A stretch of 64,000 nucleotides of DNA from CAVROP01 sp050012175 (GCA_050012175.1 JBEKHR010000026.1:1-64000), one strand, 5' to 3'; counted from the stretch's first letter, positions 48,625-58,854 are shown. Notes: generated from the letters alone by a model not told the origin. Made by a program: numbers and translations.

Positions 48625-51600
48625 ATGGAAGCAGGCATCCTCATAGGCTACTTCGCAAAACGAGATGAAGCTCGCCGAGCCCTCAGGAAGTTGCAGAGAA
48701 TGGGTTTCCGCCGCGCCGCATTGGTGAGCAAGACCGCGGATGGAGATGTACGTACCTGGGATCCCTTCCTTTGGCGCCGGGCTTTCGGTGCGACCCTGGC
48801 TTTCATTCTGTTCGGGGTCCTCGCCGGAGTTGCATTCATCGGCCTTCATTGGCCGGAGCCGATTCTGAGCGAAGCCCTTCCTGCCCTGATTTCGACCCTT
48901 GCAGGTGGAATCATCGGCGCCCTCTTTGCCGGGGTGTGGATACGACGATCGAAGTACGGCGTGGAACGAAGGCTGCTTGAGGATCACACACGTTGGTTGG
49001 TGTCCGAGGAGACCGTCCTGATCCTCCAGGCGCCGATTGAAACACTGCGGTTCCCAGTGGCGGTGCTTCGAGAAAGCGGCGACATCCCGCCCGCGGTCTT
49101 CGTCCTGCATCCGAAGCGCGAGGGTCCGATTGGAGGCGTGCGAAGCCCAGGAGCTGCGCTCACTCCGGCGCAGATCCAGGAGCGTGCCCAGCGCCTGGCC
49201 ATGGACGACGAAATGGACCCAAAGCCGCTGCGGAACACCACACTGCTCGAGCGGCTCGAACTGGCCCGTCAGTGGGTCCATCAGGTTTGCTCGGATCTCT
49301 CCGAAGCAGGTCGACTGGAACAGGGTGTGCCTCCGACCGCCGAGTGGCTCCTCGATAATGAATACGTCATCGAGAGCACCGCCCGCGACGTTCAACTGAA
49401 CCTTCCCCGGCGTTATTACCAGGAGCTGCCGGCGCTCGCCAATGAGCCCTACCGGGGCCTGCCGCGCATCTACGGCTTGGCGAGGGAACTCGTCTATCAT
49501 ACGGACTTGCGTCTAGACCGGGAGAACATCCTGGCGTTTATTAAGGCCTATCAATCGGCGAGCGCGTTGAGGATTGGCGAACTCTGGGCTGTCCCCCAGA
49601 TGCTGCGCATCGCGTTGATTGAGAGCATCCAGGATCTCGCCGCCAGCGCTCTGACCGAGTTGCGGGAACGTGAGACCGCCGACTTCTGGGCGAACAGGCT
49701 TATTACGGCCAACCGGCGAGATCCCAACCAGCTCTTCTCTATCCTGGCAGAACTTGCTAAAAACCAACCCAGCCCAAGCCCCTATTTCGCTTCTCAACTG
49801 GTCGATCATCTCTACGACGAAGAAGCCGCGTTAGCGCCGGTCCAGAGCTGGCTGGAGCGCACCTACCACAAGCCCCTGGGCGAGCTCAACCTGCGTGAGC
49901 AAAACCGCCAGACGAAGGATCTGCTATCGATTGGGAATGCGTTTACCAGCTTGCGACAGCTCGCCCTGTTGGATTGGAGACGGCTCTTCGAGCAGCTCAG
50001 CCGCGTGGAGTGGTGGCTTCGGTTGGATCCATCCGGTGTCTATCCCAAGATGGATTTCGACACGCGCGATCGGTATCGCCGTGCGATTGAAGAGCTCGCG
50101 CGTCGGTCCGGTCAGGCGGAAGACCAGGTCGCCCAACACGCCATCGAGCTAGCCGCGCAAGCCTCCCGTGAAGCGACGGAAGATGACCGGTGGATCCACG
50201 TCGGGACCTATCTGATTGGTGAAGGAAGGCGCGAGCTTGCGCGGCTCTTACGCTGCCCTGAGGGTCCACGTTTCCGCGTCCTGCATTGGGTATACCGCCA
50301 TCATTCTGCCGTGTACTTTCTTGGGCTCAGCTTCCTCTCCGCTCTATTCATCTCCCTGATCGTCCTGCTTGGTCGGCGCGGACAGACGCCCGGGATCCGG
50401 CTTGTGATCGCCCTCCTTTTGCTGATCCCCGTCAGCCAACTCGCGCTCGAGGTTTTGAATTACCTCGTCATGCGGCTACTTCCACCCCGAGCCCTTCCCA
50501 AGATGGGTTTCGAGGTTTCGGGCATTCCTGACGCATTTCGAACGTTGGTCGTTGTGCCCGTGCTGCTGAGGGACGCGGAGACGATCCGGGCAGAGGTGGA
50601 GAAGTTAGAAATCCGGTACCTGGCCAACAAAGAAGGCAATCTGCTCTTCAGCCTCTTCACGGACTACACCGATTCGGATCAGGCGCATCGTGAGGACGAC
50701 GAAAGACTGCTCCAGACTGTGACCGAGGGCCTCGAAGCTCTCAACCACCGGTATGGTGGTGAGCGTTTCTTCCTCTTGCATCGGGACCGCACGTGGAGTG
50801 AATCCGAGCAGAAATTCATCGGTTGGGAACGCAAACGCGGGAAGATAGAAGAACTCAATCGGCTGATCGATGGAACGCGACCTGTAGGTACCGCTCGTTT
50901 GGTATACGTCGGCGACCCCGGTCATCTGTCCAATGTGAGGTTCGTCATCACATTAGACAGCGACACACAACTGCCTCTTGGCACTGCCCGCAGGATGATC
51001 GAGACCCTGGCACATCCCCTAAACCGGCCGCGCTTCGATGCCGCAGGCAGGATCCTGGCCGGCTCCTACACAATCATCCAACCGCGCGTGAGCCCTTCCC
51101 TGCCGAGCACGAGCGCCTCGTCTTTCAGCCGACTCTTTGCAGACGCGGTCGGAATTGACCCATACACCAAGGCCGTTTCCGATGTCAATCAGGATCTCGC
51201 CGGTGAAGGCTCCTACCATGGCAAAGGCATCTATGATGTGCGCGCCTTCAGTCGAGTGCTGTCTGGGAGGTTTCCTGAAGAGTGGTTGCTGAGCCACGAC
51301 TTGATTGAAGGCGCTCACGTCCGAGTGGGCTTGGCCAGTGATATTGAGCTCTATGATGAGTTCCCGCAGGATTACCTGAGCTACACCCGCCGGCAACATC
51401 GTTGGATTCGTGGTGATTGGCAAATCGCGGATTGGGTCTTACCGCGTGTTCTCCAACCTGGAGGACGGCGAGGGCCAAACCAGCTCTCATGGTTCAGCCG
51501 TTGGAAGGTCTTCGACAACTTGCGCCGGAGCCTGCTGCCCGTAGCCAGCCTGGGCTTGCTGGTAGCCTGCTGGCTGACTTCTCCTCAGATCGGGTGGATC

Positions 51601-54600
51601 TCGACCCTCGTGGTCGCCGTGCAGTTGCTCTTCCAACCTTTGGCGCAGCCCTTCACAATGGCGACCACCCGCCAGGGGCTGAAGAGCTTCTCCTTCTCGA
51701 AGGTGGCGCACGACCTGCTGCGGACGGTTGCTGATGCTGCACTGCTTCCGCACCAGGCCGGGCTGGCTTTGGATGCCATTCTGCGGGTCTGGTATCGCCG
51801 CCTCATCTCTCATCGGGGGTTGCTCGAGTGGACTTCGGCCCGAGTGACGGATGGGAGAGCCCCGGGTCAGCTACGAGGGTTCGTGATTTCCATGGGCCTG
51901 GCGAGCATCTTCAGCGGCATCGTGGGTTGGGCGGTGCAGCGCTGGAGGCCATCCAGCCTTGCGATGGCCAGCCCCTGGCTCGTCTTGTGGTTCCTATCCC
52001 CTCTGATCGGTTGGCGCTTGATCCTTCGACCGCAGGCGAAGCAAAAGCAACTCCTGCTGCCTGAAAAGGATCTGCGCTTCCTGAGGAAGGTTGCACGACG
52101 AACCTGGCGCTATTTCTCGGACTTTGTCAGCGCTGACACGTCTTGGCTTCCACCGGACAACTACCAAGTGTCCCCTCAGAAGCCACCGGCGATGCGTACC
52201 AGCCCAACCAACATCGGTCTCTGGATGCTCAGCGCGCTAGCCGCACATGATTTCGGGTATCTGACGGTGGATCAGGTCGTCGATAAGCTGACGCACACTA
52301 TGGAGACGATCGGCAAACTGGAGCGCTATGAGGGTCATCTGCTGAATTGGTACGATATTCAGACCCTTACCCCTCTCGAACCTCGCTACGTGTCCGCCGT
52401 GGACAGCGGCAACCTGCTGGGTGCCTTATGGTCCCTGGAGCGTGGACTGGACGAGCTGATTCAGACACCTGTCCTGGATGTGAAAGGCTTTGAAGGCCTG
52501 CGGGATACCGGGGAAATCCTGAAACAGGCCGTCCAACAGGAAGGCCTCCCCGGTCTTGATGCTCATGTCCTCGACGAACTGATGCGCGCGTGGGAAACCC
52601 CGCCGGCTCGCATCGCCGACGCGCTTCGTCTGCTGCGGCGGGAGGAGTATAGCGTAAGGGCTCTAGCCGATGAGGTGCGTGAGTCCGCGGGCGTTGAAAC
52701 GGGAGCAGCTTATTGGGCCAGGCAGATGGAGGGGCAGGTATCGGCCTGGCTAAGGATCACGGATCGCTATCTCAATTGGATCGAAATCCTCGATGAAAAA
52801 ACGGAAGAAGAGGTCGCCCAGTTGGGTCTGGATGCCCTACTTGCCATCCGCCAGGCCCTGCATCACGCGCCTTCGCTTCTCGATCTCGCCAAGGGGCACA
52901 TCGGCTGTATTCCGATCCTCCAGTCGATCCGGGAGGAGGCTCCCTCAGCCGCGGACCCTCTCTTGGAATGGCTTGCCCGTCTTATGCAGGCCTTCGCGAA
53001 ATCGAAATGGCTGGCCGGTGAAATCCTGGGTTTGGGCGAGCGGCTCATCCAGGACGGACGCGAGTTATCCGAATCGATCAATATGCGCTTCTTGTACGAC
53101 CCCGAACGACGGTTGTTCTCAATCGGCTACAACGTTTCCGGAGGCCGCTTGGATAGCTCCTACTACGATCTCTTGGCGAGTGAGGCGCGGCTGGGGAGTT
53201 TCCTCGCCATCGCTCGGGGCGATATCCCAGTTGAGCATTGGTTCTCCATGAGTCGACCCTACAGTGCAATCGATCGGCGCCGAGTGCTGCTCAGTTGGAC
53301 CGGGACTCTGTTCGAATATCTGATGCCGCTGATTTTCCAACGCTCCCAGGCGAACTCGCTCCTGGATAAAGCGGCGAGGGACGCGACGGCGATCCACATT
53401 GCCTACGGCCGCAAGCGCCGCGTACCGTGGGGGATTTCAGAGTCTGCGTTTGCGGATCTGGACCTCAACAATACCTATCAGTATAAGGCCTTTGGCGTAC
53501 CGGAGCTCGGATTGAAGCGCAACTTAGAGGAAAAGGTCGTGGTCTCGCCCTATGCCACCCTTCTGGCGCTGAACGTTGCGCCGAGAGAGAGCGTGCAGAA
53601 TCTGAAACGACTGGTTAGCCTGGGGCTGCTGAACGATTACGGCTATTACGAAGCGATGGACTTCAGCCGTCGGCCGAGTCGTGAGGGCGAGCGTGGGGTA
53701 ATCGTACAAACCTACATGGCGCATCATCAAGGCATGGGTTTCCTGTCGCTGACCAACTTCCTCCATGGCAATCCTATCCAGCGACATTTTCACGCCGACC
53801 AACGCGTGCGTGCCGCTGAGCCCCTACTCCATGAACGCATACCGATCCTGCTTCCGCTGAACTACATCTCCGCGCGCGAGAGAGTGTCTTTGGCGGAGAG
53901 CGTCGGCGAAGTCGCACCATCGGTGAGCAAATTCGATACACCCCATACAACCACGCCCCAAACCCAACTCCTTTGCAATGGTCGCTATGGCTTGATGATC
54001 ACCAACGCAGGCGGGGGATACAGTCGGTGGGGCGACTTTGAGATCACACGCTGGAGGTCGGATCGGACTCAGGATCCGTGGGGAACCTTCTGCTACATCC
54101 ATGAGGCCGACTCGGATCGAGTGTGGTCCAACATGTATCACCCAGTCGGCGGGAAGGTTGAGGGTTACTCCGCCAACTTCGCGCTCGACCGTGCCGTGTT
54201 CCGGCGCGCCGACAACGGCATTCTAACCGAAACGGAGGTCGTCGTCTCGCCAGAAGACGACGTGGAGATTCGGCGGGTCACCCTGATCAATCGGTCCGGT
54301 CGCAGCCGCCGTTTCAATCTCACGAGCTACGTTGAACTCTCGCTGGCGCCGCACAACGCAGACCGGCAGCATCCGGCCTTCAACAAGCTGTTCATCCAAA
54401 CCGAGGCGGTGCCTGAACATCAAGCGCTCCTCGCGTACCGCCGCCCTCGCGCGGAAGACGACCCACCCATATACGTTGCGCACCGCCTTACGCTTGAACA
54501 CGCTGAGGACGAAGCCTTGCAGTTCGAAACCGACCGGCGCCGATTCATCGGCCGAGGACGGACGCTCGCGAATCCGATGGGAGTCCTCCAGCCGCTTGGC

Positions 54601-57600
54601 AACAGCCAGGGTTTTGTCCTGGACCCGATCCTCAGCCTGCGCCAGAGCCTGAGTCTTGGTCCAGGCCAGCGTATGCAGGTTACCTTGGTTCTCGCCGCCA
54701 GCGAAACACGCCAGCAGGTCTTGAGACTGATGGGTAAGTACAGCGATCCCCATGCAATCGATCGGGCGGTGGATTTCGCCTCGGCTTCTGCCCAGCTTGA
54801 GCTGCGATTGCTTCGCATCCAGCCCGACGAAGCTCGCCACTTTCAGCAGCTTGCCAGCCACCTGCTGTTTCCCAACCCGCTCTTTCGCCCTCCCCCCGAA
54901 CGCATCGAAGAGAACCGCAAGGGCCAAGCCGGCTTATGGCCCTATGGAATCTCGGGCGACTTGCCGATTGCCCTGATCACCATTGGTGAGGCGCAGGATA
55001 TCAGCCTGGTCCGTCAGATGCTCCAGGCGCATACTTATTGGCGAAGGCACGGGTTGATGGCAGACTTGGTGATCCTCAACGAGGAGGCCGGCGGCTATGA
55101 GCAGCCGTTGCGTGAACGACTCGAGGGCTTGATCCAGGCGCATTCGACGTATACGGGGATAGATCAGCCTGGTGGGATTTTCTTGCGCAGCGGGGAGCAA
55201 ATCTCGGAGGAAGACCTGACGCTACTCATGGCCGCGGCGAGTGTGGTGCTGGTGGCGGCGCGCGGCACGCTGCCCCAGCAAGCAGGTGTGCCTGCGGAGG
55301 TTCCCGAGCTGTCGGAACCCTTGGCCAAGAGACCTGCTCCCCGGGAGCCTTCGGCTCCGCTGCCCTTCATGGAGCTACCCTACTTCAACAGCCTGGGCGG
55401 TTTTACCCCGGATGGGCGTGAATACGCGATCTATCTCGGCCCCAACACCCACACGCCTGCGCCCTGGGTGAACGTCATCGCCAACCCTAGCTTCGGAGCA
55501 TTGGTCAGCGAAACGGGGTCTGGCTTTACCTGGTATGGCAACAGCCAGCGCAATCGCCTGACGCAATGGTCGAACGACCCCGTCATGGATCCACCGTCTG
55601 AGGCGGTGTACATCCGGGACGAGGAGACCGGTGTCTACTGGACGCCGACTCCGTCGCCGATCCGCGAAGAGACCGCCTACCGGGCAAGGCATGGGGCGGG
55701 GTATACGGTCTTCGAGCATAACAGCCATGGGATCGAGCAGGAGCTGACGGTCTTCGTTCCAGTGGATGAGAAAGGAGGAGAGCCAATTAAGCTGCAGAGG
55801 TTGCAGTTGAGGAACGACTCCTCTAGGCATCGCAAGCTGTCGGTCACGTATTATGTGGAGTGGACACTGGGCGAGAACCGCGAATCCTCCCAGATGCACG
55901 TCGTGACCCACTGGGATGACGAAGTCCAGGCCCTGATCGCTCGGAATCGCTACCACCCTGAGTACGGGGATCGGATCGCCTTCGCGGCCATCAGCCCGCC
56001 TGCGGAGTCTTACACCGGCGACCGCACGCCCTTCCTTGGGCGCAACGGCTCGCTGGGTAGCCCCGCGGCGATGGAGCGGACCGGGCTATCACGTCGGACG
56101 GGGGCGGGACTCGACCCGTGCGCGGCACTGCAGGTTACGGTTGAACTGGCTCCTGGAGAGAAGGCTGAGATCACGTGCATGTTGGGCCAGGCCGAGTCAG
56201 TGGAGGAGGTCCACAAGCGGGTTCTAGTCTACCGGGAAGGCTTGGCACTGGAGACCGCGTTAAGCCAGACGAAAGCCTGGTGGGATGGTCTGTTGGGCAC
56301 GATCGAAGTGCACACCCCCGAGCTGGCAGTGGACTTCCTGATCAACCGTTGGCTCTTGTACCAAAGCCTTAGCTGTCGGATCTGGGGACGTTCCGCCTTT
56401 TACCAGTCCAGCGGTGCATTCGGCTTCCGCGATCAACTGCAGGACGTTATGGCATTCCTATACGCGTATCCCGAGCTGGCACGCCAACACATCCTGCTCG
56501 CGGCGAGCCGTCAGTTCAAGGAAGGCGATGTCCAGCACTGGTGGCATCCACCGAGCGGCGCGGGTGTCCGCTCGCGGATCTCCGATGACTCCCTGTGGCT
56601 TCCCTACGTCGTCGCTCAATACATCCGGGTCACTGGCGATGTGGAGATCTTGCACACAGAGGTCCCCTTCCTCGACGGGCCCAAGCTGGAAGGCGATCAG
56701 CACGAGATGTTCTTCACACCGGAGGTCGCGTTTGAACACGCCACGCTGTTTGAGCACTGCCGGCGCGCCGTCACGCGTAGCATGACCTTTGGACCCCATG
56801 GTTTGCCCCTCATAGGAACAGGGGACTGGAACGATGCGATGAACCTTGTGGGTGCTGGAGGCAAAGGGGAGAGCGTTTGGCTAGCGTGGTTCATGGCGAA
56901 TGTGCTTCAGGGTATGGCCGAGTTGTCTGAGCTACTGGGTCGGCCAGATTTGAGTCGGACCTATCATCAAGACAGGAATGCGCTGATTCAGCGTGTCGAG
57001 CGAGCAGCATGGGATGGGGAGTGGTATCTTCGGGCGATCTTCGACGATGGCACGCCGCTTGGTTCTTCGGCGAATGAAGAGGCGAAGATTGATTCCCTGC
57101 CCCAATCCTGGGCTTGGCTGAGTGGCGCCGCCCACACAGATCGCGCGGATAGGGCTTTAGAATCAGCGTGGAAACATCTCGTTCGCGAGGATGAAGGACT
57201 GGTGCTGATCTTAACACCTCCCTTTGACAGATCGAAGCCGTCACCCGGATACATCAAGGGGTACCCTCCGGGGGTAAGGGAGAACGGAGGCCAGTACACT
57301 CACGCCGCCCTGTGGTTCGCCATGGCCTTGGCACGTCGAGGGGATGGTACGCGGGCGGCAAAAATGCTGCGCATGCTCAACCCGATTGAGCGCGCGCGTG
57401 ATTCGGAAGCAGTGTGGCGCTATGGGATTGACCCCTACGTGGTCGCAGCTGACGTGTACCGATTGCCCGGGCGGATCGGTCAGGGTGGTTGGTCTTGGTA
57501 TACGGGTTCGGCGGCCTGGATGTACCGCGCCTGGGTTGAAGAGATCCTGGGCTTGAAGGTGCGCGGGGATCACATGCAGTTGAATCCGGTCATCCCCGGA

Positions 57601-57804
57601 TGGTGGGGGGGCTTCCGCCTGCGCTATCGTCACGGTGAAGCAATCTATGAGATCCAGGTCGAGAATCCGGAAGGCTGCGAGCGAGGTGTGTCGTGGGTGG
57701 AGATGGATGGCCAGCGCATGCGGGATCGCGTGATCCCATTGGATCGGGGCCTGGTCAAGCATCGTATCCTCGTACACATGGGGAAGCCGGAGCAAGCGGC
57801 TTGA
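48625..57804 (+). CDS. Cyclic beta-1,2-glucan synthase with an N-terminal membrane extension
   Basis: Giant polytopic membrane enzyme that makes osmoregulated cyclic beta-1,2-glucan (NdvB/Cgs type). The frame opens at 48568; ATG 48625 (MEAGILIGYFAKRDEARRAL) has AAGGA six bases upstream. About 3059 residues. Residues 1-115 are an unusual extension: a fold like general-stress protein 17M followed by two glycine-rich helices (GVLAGVAFIGLHW, AGGIIGALFAGVWI). The glycosyltransferase (GT84) core carries LDSDTQLPLG (about 778) and the QxxRW motif YTRRQHRWIRGDW (about 922), flanked by helices. The glycoamylase-like part has QTYMAHHQGMGF (about 1698). The C-terminal phosphorylase-like GH94 part shows FGFRDQLQDVMAF (about 2598), GTGDWNDAMN (about 2731) and GRIGQGGWSWYTG. 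Monocistronic. Confidence 0.94.
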   Translation: MEAGILIGYFAKRDEARRALRKLQRMGFRRAALVSKTADGDVRTWDPFLWRRAFGATLAFILFGVLAGVAFIGLHWPEPILSEALPALISTLAGGIIGALFAGVWIRRSKYGVERRLLEDHTRWLVSEETVLILQAPIETLRFPVAVLRESGDIPPAVFVLHPKREGPIGGVRSPGAALTPAQIQERAQRLAMDDEMDPKPLRNTTLLERLELARQWVHQVCSDLSEAGRLEQGVPPTAEWLLDNEYVIESTARDVQLNLPRRYYQELPALANEPYRGLPRIYGLARELVYHTDLRLDRENILAFIKAYQSASALRIGELWAVPQMLRIALIESIQDLAASALTELRERETADFWANRLITANRRDPNQLFSILAELAKNQPSPSPYFASQLVDHLYDEEAALAPVQSWLERTYHKPLGELNLREQNRQTKDLLSIGNAFTSLRQLALLDWRRLFEQLSRVEWWLRLDPSGVYPKMDFDTRDRYRRAIEELARRSGQAEDQVAQHAIELAAQASREATEDDRWIHVGTYLIGEGRRELARLLRCPEGPRFRVLHWVYRHHSAVYFLGLSFLSALFISLIVLLGRRGQTPGIRLVIALLLLIPVSQLALEVLNYLVMRLLPPRALPKMGFEVSGIPDAFRTLVVVPVLLRDAETIRAEVEKLEIRYLANKEGNLLFSLFTDYTDSDQAHREDDERLLQTVTEGLEALNHRYGGERFFLLHRDRTWSESEQKFIGWERKRGKIEELNRLIDGTRPVGTARLVYVGDPGHLSNVRFVITLDSDTQLPLGTARRMIETLAHPLNRPRFDAAGRILAGSYTIIQPRVSPSLPSTSASSFSRLFADAVGIDPYTKAVSDVNQDLAGEGSYHGKGIYDVRAFSRVLSGRFPEEWLLSHDLIEGAHVRVGLASDIELYDEFPQDYLSYTRRQHRWIRGDWQIADWVLPRVLQPGGRRGPNQLSWFSRWKVFDNLRRSLLPVASLGLLVACWLTSPQIGWISTLVVAVQLLFQPLAQPFTMATTRQGLKSFSFSKVAHDLLRTVADAALLPHQAGLALDAILRVWYRRLISHRGLLEWTSARVTDGRAPGQLRGFVISMGLASIFSGIVGWAVQRWRPSSLAMASPWLVLWFLSPLIGWRLILRPQAKQKQLLLPEKDLRFLRKVARRTWRYFSDFVSADTSWLPPDNYQVSPQKPPAMRTSPTNIGLWMLSALAAHDFGYLTVDQVVDKLTHTMETIGKLERYEGHLLNWYDIQTLTPLEPRYVSAVDSGNLLGALWSLERGLDELIQTPVLDVKGFEGLRDTGEILKQAVQQEGLPGLDAHVLDELMRAWETPPARIADALRLLRREEYSVRALADEVRESAGVETGAAYWARQMEGQVSAWLRITDRYLNWIEILDEKTEEEVAQLGLDALLAIRQALHHAPSLLDLAKGHIGCIPILQSIREEAPSAADPLLEWLARLMQAFAKSKWLAGEILGLGERLIQDGRELSESINMRFLYDPERRLFSIGYNVSGGRLDSSYYDLLASEARLGSFLAIARGDIPVEHWFSMSRPYSAIDRRRVLLSWTGTLFEYLMPLIFQRSQANSLLDKAARDATAIHIAYGRKRRVPWGISESAFADLDLNNTYQYKAFGVPELGLKRNLEEKVVVSPYATLLALNVAPRESVQNLKRLVSLGLLNDYGYYEAMDFSRRPSREGERGVIVQTYMAHHQGMGFLSLTNFLHGNPIQRHFHADQRVRAAEPLLHERIPILLPLNYISARERVSLAESVGEVAPSVSKFDTPHTTTPQTQLLCNGRYGLMITNAGGGYSRWGDFEITRWRSDRTQDPWGTFCYIHEADSDRVWSNMYHPVGGKVEGYSANFALDRAVFRRADNGILTETEVVVSPEDDVEIRRVTLINRSGRSRRFNLTSYVELSLAPHNADRQHPAFNKLFIQTEAVPEHQALLAYRRPRAEDDPPIYVAHRLTLEHAEDEALQFETDRRRFIGRGRTLANPMGVLQPLGNSQGFVLDPILSLRQSLSLGPGQRMQVTLVLAASETRQQVLRLMGKYSDPHAIDRAVDFASASAQLELRLLRIQPDEARHFQQLASHLLFPNPLFRPPPERIEENRKGQAGLWPYGISGDLPIALITIGEAQDISLVRQMLQAHTYWRRHGLMADLVILNEEAGGYEQPLRERLEGLIQAHSTYTGIDQPGGIFLRSGEQISEEDLTLLMAAASVVLVAARGTLPQQAGVPAEVPELSEPLAKRPAPREPSAPLPFMELPYFNSLGGFTPDGREYAIYLGPNTHTPAPWVNVIANPSFGALVSETGSGFTWYGNSQRNRLTQWSNDPVMDPPSEAVYIRDEETGVYWTPTPSPIREETAYRARHGAGYTVFEHNSHGIEQELTVFVPVDEKGGEPIKLQRLQLRNDSSRHRKLSVTYYVEWTLGENRESSQMHVVTHWDDEVQALIARNRYHPEYGDRIAFAAISPPAESYTGDRTPFLGRNGSLGSPAAMERTGLSRRTGAGLDPCAALQVTVELAPGEKAEITCMLGQAESVEEVHKRVLVYREGLALETALSQTKAWWDGLLGTIEVHTPELAVDFLINRWLLYQSLSCRIWGRSAFYQSSGAFGFRDQLQDVMAFLYAYPELARQHILLAASRQFKEGDVQHWWHPPSGAGVRSRISDDSLWLPYVVAQYIRVTGDVEILHTEVPFLDGPKLEGDQHEMFFTPEVAFEHATLFEHCRRAVTRSMTFGPHGLPLIGTGDWNDAMNLVGAGGKGESVWLAWFMANVLQGMAELSELLGRPDLSRTYHQDRNALIQRVERAAWDGEWYLRAIFDDGTPLGSSANEEAKIDSLPQSWAWLSGAAHTDRADRALESAWKHLVREDEGLVLILTPPFDRSKPSPGYIKGYPPGVRENGGQYTHAALWFAMALARRGDGTRAAKMLRMLNPIERARDSEAVWRYGIDPYVVAADVYRLPGRIGQGGWSWYTGSAAWMYRAWVEEILGLKVRGDHMQLNPVIPGWWGGFRLRYRHGEAIYEIQVENPEGCERGVSWVEMDGQRMRDRVIPLDRGLVKHRILVHMGKPEQAA

Positions 57805-58030
57805 GACATCTCCCTTGACGATAGCCGGAGTTACGGCACACCCGGCAGTAACCATGCCGGCGCCCGTCCATCTACGCACAACTTAATGGTCCAACGCGTG
57901 TATCGAGAGAAATGTATCTCCCCGGGACATGATCACCACCTGCGTTAGGTCCTGTCCAGCCTGGAGCCTTAAAGTCTGTCCCGAAACCCTGGCGCGCGGC
58001 AAGAATCGGTTCAATTACATCGAGAAGGTT
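57805..58030. other. Intergenic, includes 90-bp dispersed repeat copy
   Basis: No gene. The repeat at 57829-57925 occupies the left half; the right half leads into the toxin-antitoxin promoter. Confidence 0.5.
57829..57925. repeat. Dispersed 90-bp repeat (copy at 43652-43741)
   Basis: ACGGCACACCCGGCAGTAAC, CATGCCGGCGCCCGTCCATC, TACGCACAACTTAATGGTCC and ATGTATCTCCCC. See the entry at 43652-43741 for the counterpart. It begins 25 bp after the glucan synthase stop. Confidence 0.7.
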
Positions 58031-58082
58031 CTTTGCAAAATGCGAAGTTTCTGTTGACACTTTTCATTTTGCAAAGTATCCT
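58031..58082 (+). promoter_or_regulatory. Promoter with overlapping operator of the higBA module
   Basis: TTGACA (58054-58059), 17-base spacer and TATCCT (58077-58082) form a sigma-70 promoter. The perfect 12-bp inverted repeat CTTTGCAAAATG (58031-58042) and CATTTTGCAAAG (58065-58076) places one half-site upstream of -35 and the other between -35 and -10. This is the arrangement expected for autorepression by the HTH antitoxin HigA. The toxin start lies 48 bases after the -10. Confidence 0.78.
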
Positions 58083-58129
58083 GGGAAGTGCAACGGTTCT
58101 TGTTGCGGCAGGACACTGAAAGAACCTTC

Positions 58130-58456
58130 ATGCATGTCGTCACCGAAAAGCACCTGAACCGAGCTATGAAGCAATATCCAGACGCCGCCAGACAAATCAT
58201 GGCTTGGCGCAAAATCGCGAAGGCCGCGCGTTGGCGGAATTTCGAGGAAGTCCGGCAGGTTTTCAAGGATGCCGATTGTGTGAAGGGGTATGTGATCTTT
58301 AATATTCGTCAGAACCGCTACCGCCTGGTCACCATCATTCATTACTCGCGCGTGAGGGATGGCGGGACCACAGAAGGACACATCTATATCCGGTCTTTCC
58401 TGACGCGTAAACAGTACGACTATCCCGCCAACTGGGATAAAGGGGTTACACGATGA
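58130..58456 (+). CDS. higB: HigB-type mRNA interferase toxin
   Basis: A 108-residue RelE-superfamily ribonuclease from ATG 58130 (MHVVTEKHLNRAMKQYPDAA; an in-frame GTG at 58088 gives a longer, unlikely start). Diagnostic HigB_toxin segments: WRNFEEVRQVFKDADCVKGY, VIFNIRQNRYRLVTIIHYSR and GHIYIRSFLTRKQYDYPANW; the FNIRQNRYRL strand and the K/R and H/Y residues near the end form the RNase surface. In this subfamily (HigB with long HigA, as in PF09907) the toxin cuts mRNA in association with ribosomes. The stop overlaps the antitoxin start by four bases (ATGA), so production is coupled. Confidence 0.92.
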   Translation: MHVVTEKHLNRAMKQYPDAARQIMAWRKIAKAARWRNFEEVRQVFKDADCVKGYVIFNIRQNRYRLVTIIHYSRVRDGGTTEGHIYIRSFLTRKQYDYPANWDKGVTR

Positions 58457-58854
58457 GCACAGCACTGGCGAATCCAACCGAGATGATCCGGCAGGGGGCA
58501 CCCCACCTCATCCACTCGGATGAGGAACTCGCGAAGTACACGGAGGCGCTCTTTAAGCTGACGGCGAAGTCTGACCCAACGCCGGAAGAGGAAGACGCCA
58601 TCGAGCTTCTGACGCTTCTTGTTGAGCGCTACGAGGCGGAGCGCTACCCGGTGCCGGACGCCGACCCGATCGACGTACTACGCTTTCTTCTCGATCGGAA
58701 TGGACTCTCGCAACGGGACATCGCAGCGGAACTTGGTAGCGAGAGCACTGTATCACTGGTTCTTTCCGGCAAGCGTCGATTGAACCGCGACCACATCGCG
58801 CGGCTCAGCCAGCGTTTCCATGTTTCGCCATCGGTCTTTTTCGGTAAGGTGTAA
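58453..58854 (+). CDS. higA: HigA-type antitoxin with C-terminal HTH domain
   Basis: A 133-residue protein from ATG 58453, overlapping higB. The N-terminal part (HLIHSDEELAKYTEALFKLT, PTPEEEDAIELLTLLVERYE) wraps the toxin in this family, and the C-terminal part is an XRE-like helix-turn-helix (DVLRFLLDRNGLSQRDIAAE, LGSESTVSLVLSGKRRLNRD, HIARLSQRFHVSP). The HTH should bind the CTTTGCAAAATG inverted repeat upstream of higB. Toxin-first gene order is normal for the HigBA class. Confidence 0.93.
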   Translation: MSTALANPTEMIRQGAPHLIHSDEELAKYTEALFKLTAKSDPTPEEEDAIELLTLLVERYEAERYPVPDADPIDVLRFLLDRNGLSQRDIAAELGSESTVSLVLSGKRRLNRDHIARLSQRFHVSPSVFFGKV

